From the NCBI GenBank assembly GCA_025454475.1, contig JALOOJ010000064.1:1-41730 (forward strand): a DNA stretch of 41,730 bases, given 5' to 3'. Positions within the stretch are counted from its first letter, which is position 1, and each line of letters starts with the position of its first letter. The notes below the pieces were generated by a model. It had not been told where the DNA came from. It made no database searches and saw only the letters and a program-made list of their open reading frames with translations. The position numbers and the translations under genes are program-made. Shown in pieces: positions 41,404 to 41,730 of this stretch. Origin of the DNA: Anaerolineae bacterium (GTDB lineage Bacteria; Chloroflexota; Anaerolineae; B4-G1; SLSP01).

Positions 41404-41730
41404 ATGCGCGCCAAGGATGTGCAGGTGTACCTGCGTTCGCTCAACAGTGGATGGGTCGACCTGGAGAAGACGGTGGACACGTTCAAGTGCGGAGATCCTG
41501 AGGCTGAGATCCGCGGCATTGCGGTGTCGTGGATGAGCACGACAGCGGCGCTGCGGACAGCGCTTGCGGCGAACTGCAATCTATTTATAACGCACGAACC
41601 CACATATTATGATCATTATGATGATCCAAAAGGATGGGCCTTCTCGTTCGAGGGCACGCGCGCCAAGCGAGCGTTCATCGAGGAGAACGGACTCACCATC
41701 ATCCGATGCCACGATCTGTGGGACCAGGTA
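41404..41730 (+). CDS. Nif3-like dinuclear metal-binding protein, cut by the window end
   Basis: The gene starts at ATG 41404 after AAGGAGG and runs off the window (109 codons seen). It reads MRAKDVQVYLRSLNSGW and reaches FITHEPTYYDHYDD, the NIF3/DUF34 metal motif (HE...H) of a hexameric GTP cyclohydrolase I type 2-like fold; function is poorly known. The motif region (about 41575-41635) uses A/T-ending codons (CTA, TTT, ATA, ACA, AAA) unlike the GC-ending rest. It lies just behind the UroD-family gene. Confidence 0.75.
   Translation, partial: MRAKDVQVYLRSLNSGWVDLEKTVDTFKCGDPEAEIRGIAVSWMSTTAALRTALAANCNLFITHEPTYYDHYDDPKGWAFSFEGTRAKRAFIEENGLTIIRCHDLWDQV

Noticed and set aside
1-41730. CRISPR arrays, prophage, insertion sequences, integrases, tRNA or rRNA genes
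   Set aside because: No regular direct-repeat arrays, transposase or phage motifs, tRNA cloverleaf ends or rRNA-like stretches were recognised on either strand.

Overview
This is a GC-rich bacterial chromosomal window (roughly 60% GC by eye) with about 36 protein genes, three of them broken. I see no rRNA, tRNA, CRISPR array or insertion sequence. Gene content suggests a soil, sediment or water member of Chloroflexota or a similar deep-branching phylum: a DUF5679 mini-protein, a membrane-anchored NBR1-Ig-like protein, many glycoside hydrolases, and AGGAGG-led genes mixed with apparently leaderless ones. The phylum is an inference from family distribution, not a proof.

Layout. 49-2429: a DUF5679 zinc-ribbon-like mini-gene (minus), then divergently mannonate dehydratase uxuA and a tandem paralogue that has lost all of its metal ligands. 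2525-7905: a minus-strand run with a VOC protein, an intact metal-type amidohydrolase, a SUMF1/FGE-fold protein, two nucleotidyltransferases, a GNAT remnant with an internal deletion, and a GT2 glycosyltransferase. 8009-12209: methyltransferase, L-arabinose/L-fucose isomerase-like enzyme, adenosine deaminase and a second methyltransferase. 12229-15360 (minus): an unrecognised protein, a ketopantoate-reductase-family enzyme and an NBR1-Ig membrane protein. 15521-18880: NUDIX, HNH endonuclease with a clear terminator, and an ABC exporter half-transporter. 18970-25889: two amidohydrolase-2 genes (the first lacks metal ligands, the second is frameshifted), two MFS transporters around a 77-aa membrane protein, and a beta-mannosidase. 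26020-32207: a GH63-like glycosidase and a sugar ABC importer whose binding protein carries an unusual multi-helix N-terminal extension. 32304-33300 (minus): a ruined galactonate-dehydratase-like gene, divergent from DUF1638 across a shared palindromic operator candidate. 33543-41730: DUF1638, a DUF8091-like protein, a heparinase II/III-family lyase, arsC (minus), a GH2 glycosidase fused to a GNAT acetyltransferase, a uroporphyrinogen-decarboxylase-family protein and the start of a Nif3-like protein.

How the genes fit together. The dominant theme is capture and breakdown of plant- or algal-type glycans and sugar acids: uptake (SBP plus two permeases, with no ATPase gene present, so a shared MsmK-type ATPase is inferred), depolymerisation (beta-mannosidase, GH63-like, GH2, heparinase-like), and sugar or sugar-acid conversion (UxuA, isomerase-like, former galactonate dehydratase). 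Most enzymes have no visible signal peptide, so they probably act on imported oligosaccharides.

The most unusual signals are: two tandem pairs in which one paralogue has lost all its metal ligands (UxuA and amidohydrolase-2), two in-frame fusions with plausible nested starts (GH2-GNAT and membrane helices-SBP), three independently broken genes, a perfect palindrome covering both -35 boxes of a divergent promoter pair, and a set of genes with apparently leaderless promoters.
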